Positions 63,296 to 64,000 of a stretch of 64,000 nucleotides of DNA are shown here, in pieces; the first letter of the stretch is position 1; each line of letters begins with the position of its first letter. Position numbers and translations under genes: made by a program. The notes under the pieces were generated by a model that was given only the letters and a program-made list of their open reading frames with translations, was not told the DNA's origin and searched no databases. Source of the DNA: Anas platyrhynchos (lineage: Eukaryota > Chordata > Aves > Anseriformes > Anatidae); assembly GCF_047663525.1 (NCBI RefSeq), contig NC_092591.1:30661001-30725000 (forward strand). The letters run 5' to 3'.

Positions 63296-64000
63296 AAGAC
63301 ATTTTTTCTGTAGTGCTACTGTTGGCATAATGTGTCCTTGTTTTTTTTGCCTTGTATGTTCACATTAATGGATTTGTTTAAAATGTCAGCTCAGCTGATT
63401 TTTTAAATGGTCTTCTGTTAGCCGTTCTGCTTTGTGGTGTGTTATGTTGTTTGTTCTTTTCAATGGTTGAAATATTTCTCTCTAGCAAGTACACTGCGGT
63501 TGTTGCTGGAACTTTATGGACAAAGAAAAAAGTTTAGTAGATAACATGGATCACATCTTCTGAGCAGAATAGATCAAATCTGGCTTGCTTTCTGAGCAGC
63601 AGGTGCAAATTGAAGTTGAGCGTGGAAAGGAATATTCATAACAAGAATATTTGTAGATCTGGTAGCTTAAATCTTTGTTTCTGACAAGCCTTCTTAGGGA
63701 TTTAATCTGTCACCATCAGGACAAAATTTCCATCTGGATTTCTAGGGGGCTGTCTGGTGAAACGGTATGGAAAACTTCTTGGTATGTATTGCAGAAGTAT
63801 TTGGAGTTATGGTAACTTTGTGTTGAACACTGCAAAGCTACAGCAAGGACACTGTCCCCAGGAATTTTATTTAAGTAAAGGTGAAGCTCCCCACCATAGA
63901 CTCCACTGATTGCCTGAGCTTCTGTGTAGGGAACTTAAGAGGGGCTGGAGTCAGGTTTTCAGGATGGATCTTAGAGGAGATAGGTGCACTTTTTGTGGCT
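63296..64000. other. No feature recognised, right edge
   Basis: AT-rich sequence without a supported exon or repeat. By mammalian gene order TALDO1 could lie beyond the window. Confidence 0.35.

Overview
This is vertebrate nuclear DNA, almost certainly from a bird. It carries many CR1 LINE fragments in both orientations, avian-type ERV LTR pieces, compact and very GC-rich immune genes at the left, and intron-split genes whose proteins read as vertebrate CEND1 and GATD1. I cannot name the species.

Left part (1-23.6 kb): an immune cluster. Two tandem plus-strand genes (2513-6384 and 14458-18308) each encode a type I membrane receptor. Each has a signal peptide, seven SRCR domains, one membrane segment and a tyrosine-containing tail of the WC1/CD163L1/SCART kind. 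Splice sites join in a constant phase and give intact proteins of 926 and 925 residues. The copies are nearly identical except in the distal halves of SRCR domains 1 and 2. Orphan pieces of the same duplicated unit lie at 505-700 (3' flank) and 23330-23610 (5' flank), so the array was larger. CR1 and LTR debris, a (GGGAA)n tract and a pair of ~565-bp inverted repeats surround the first gene. Converging on the second gene from the minus strand (22872-18776) is an intact PYD-FISNA-NACHT-LRR inflammasome sensor, closest to NLRP3.

Middle part (23.6-55.6 kb): mostly non-coding. It holds a solo ERV LTR, CR1 fragments, a CpG-rich segment near 29.2-30.1 kb that may be a promoter, and the intronless coding region of CEND1 (42889-43281), a tail-anchored neuronal protein. 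Long stretches have nothing I can assign.

Right part (55.6-64 kb): GATD1, a DJ-1/PfpI-superfamily protein, with a CpG-rich promoter, seven main coding exons plus a last exon carrying only the end of the frame, and a polyadenylation signal at 63272.

CEND1 followed by GATD1 on one strand matches the order in human 11p15.5, where NLRP6 is also found. The immune cluster therefore sits beside a conserved neuronal/housekeeping block. The SRCR receptors and the NLR are both plausible leukocyte genes, but nothing here shows that they are co-regulated.
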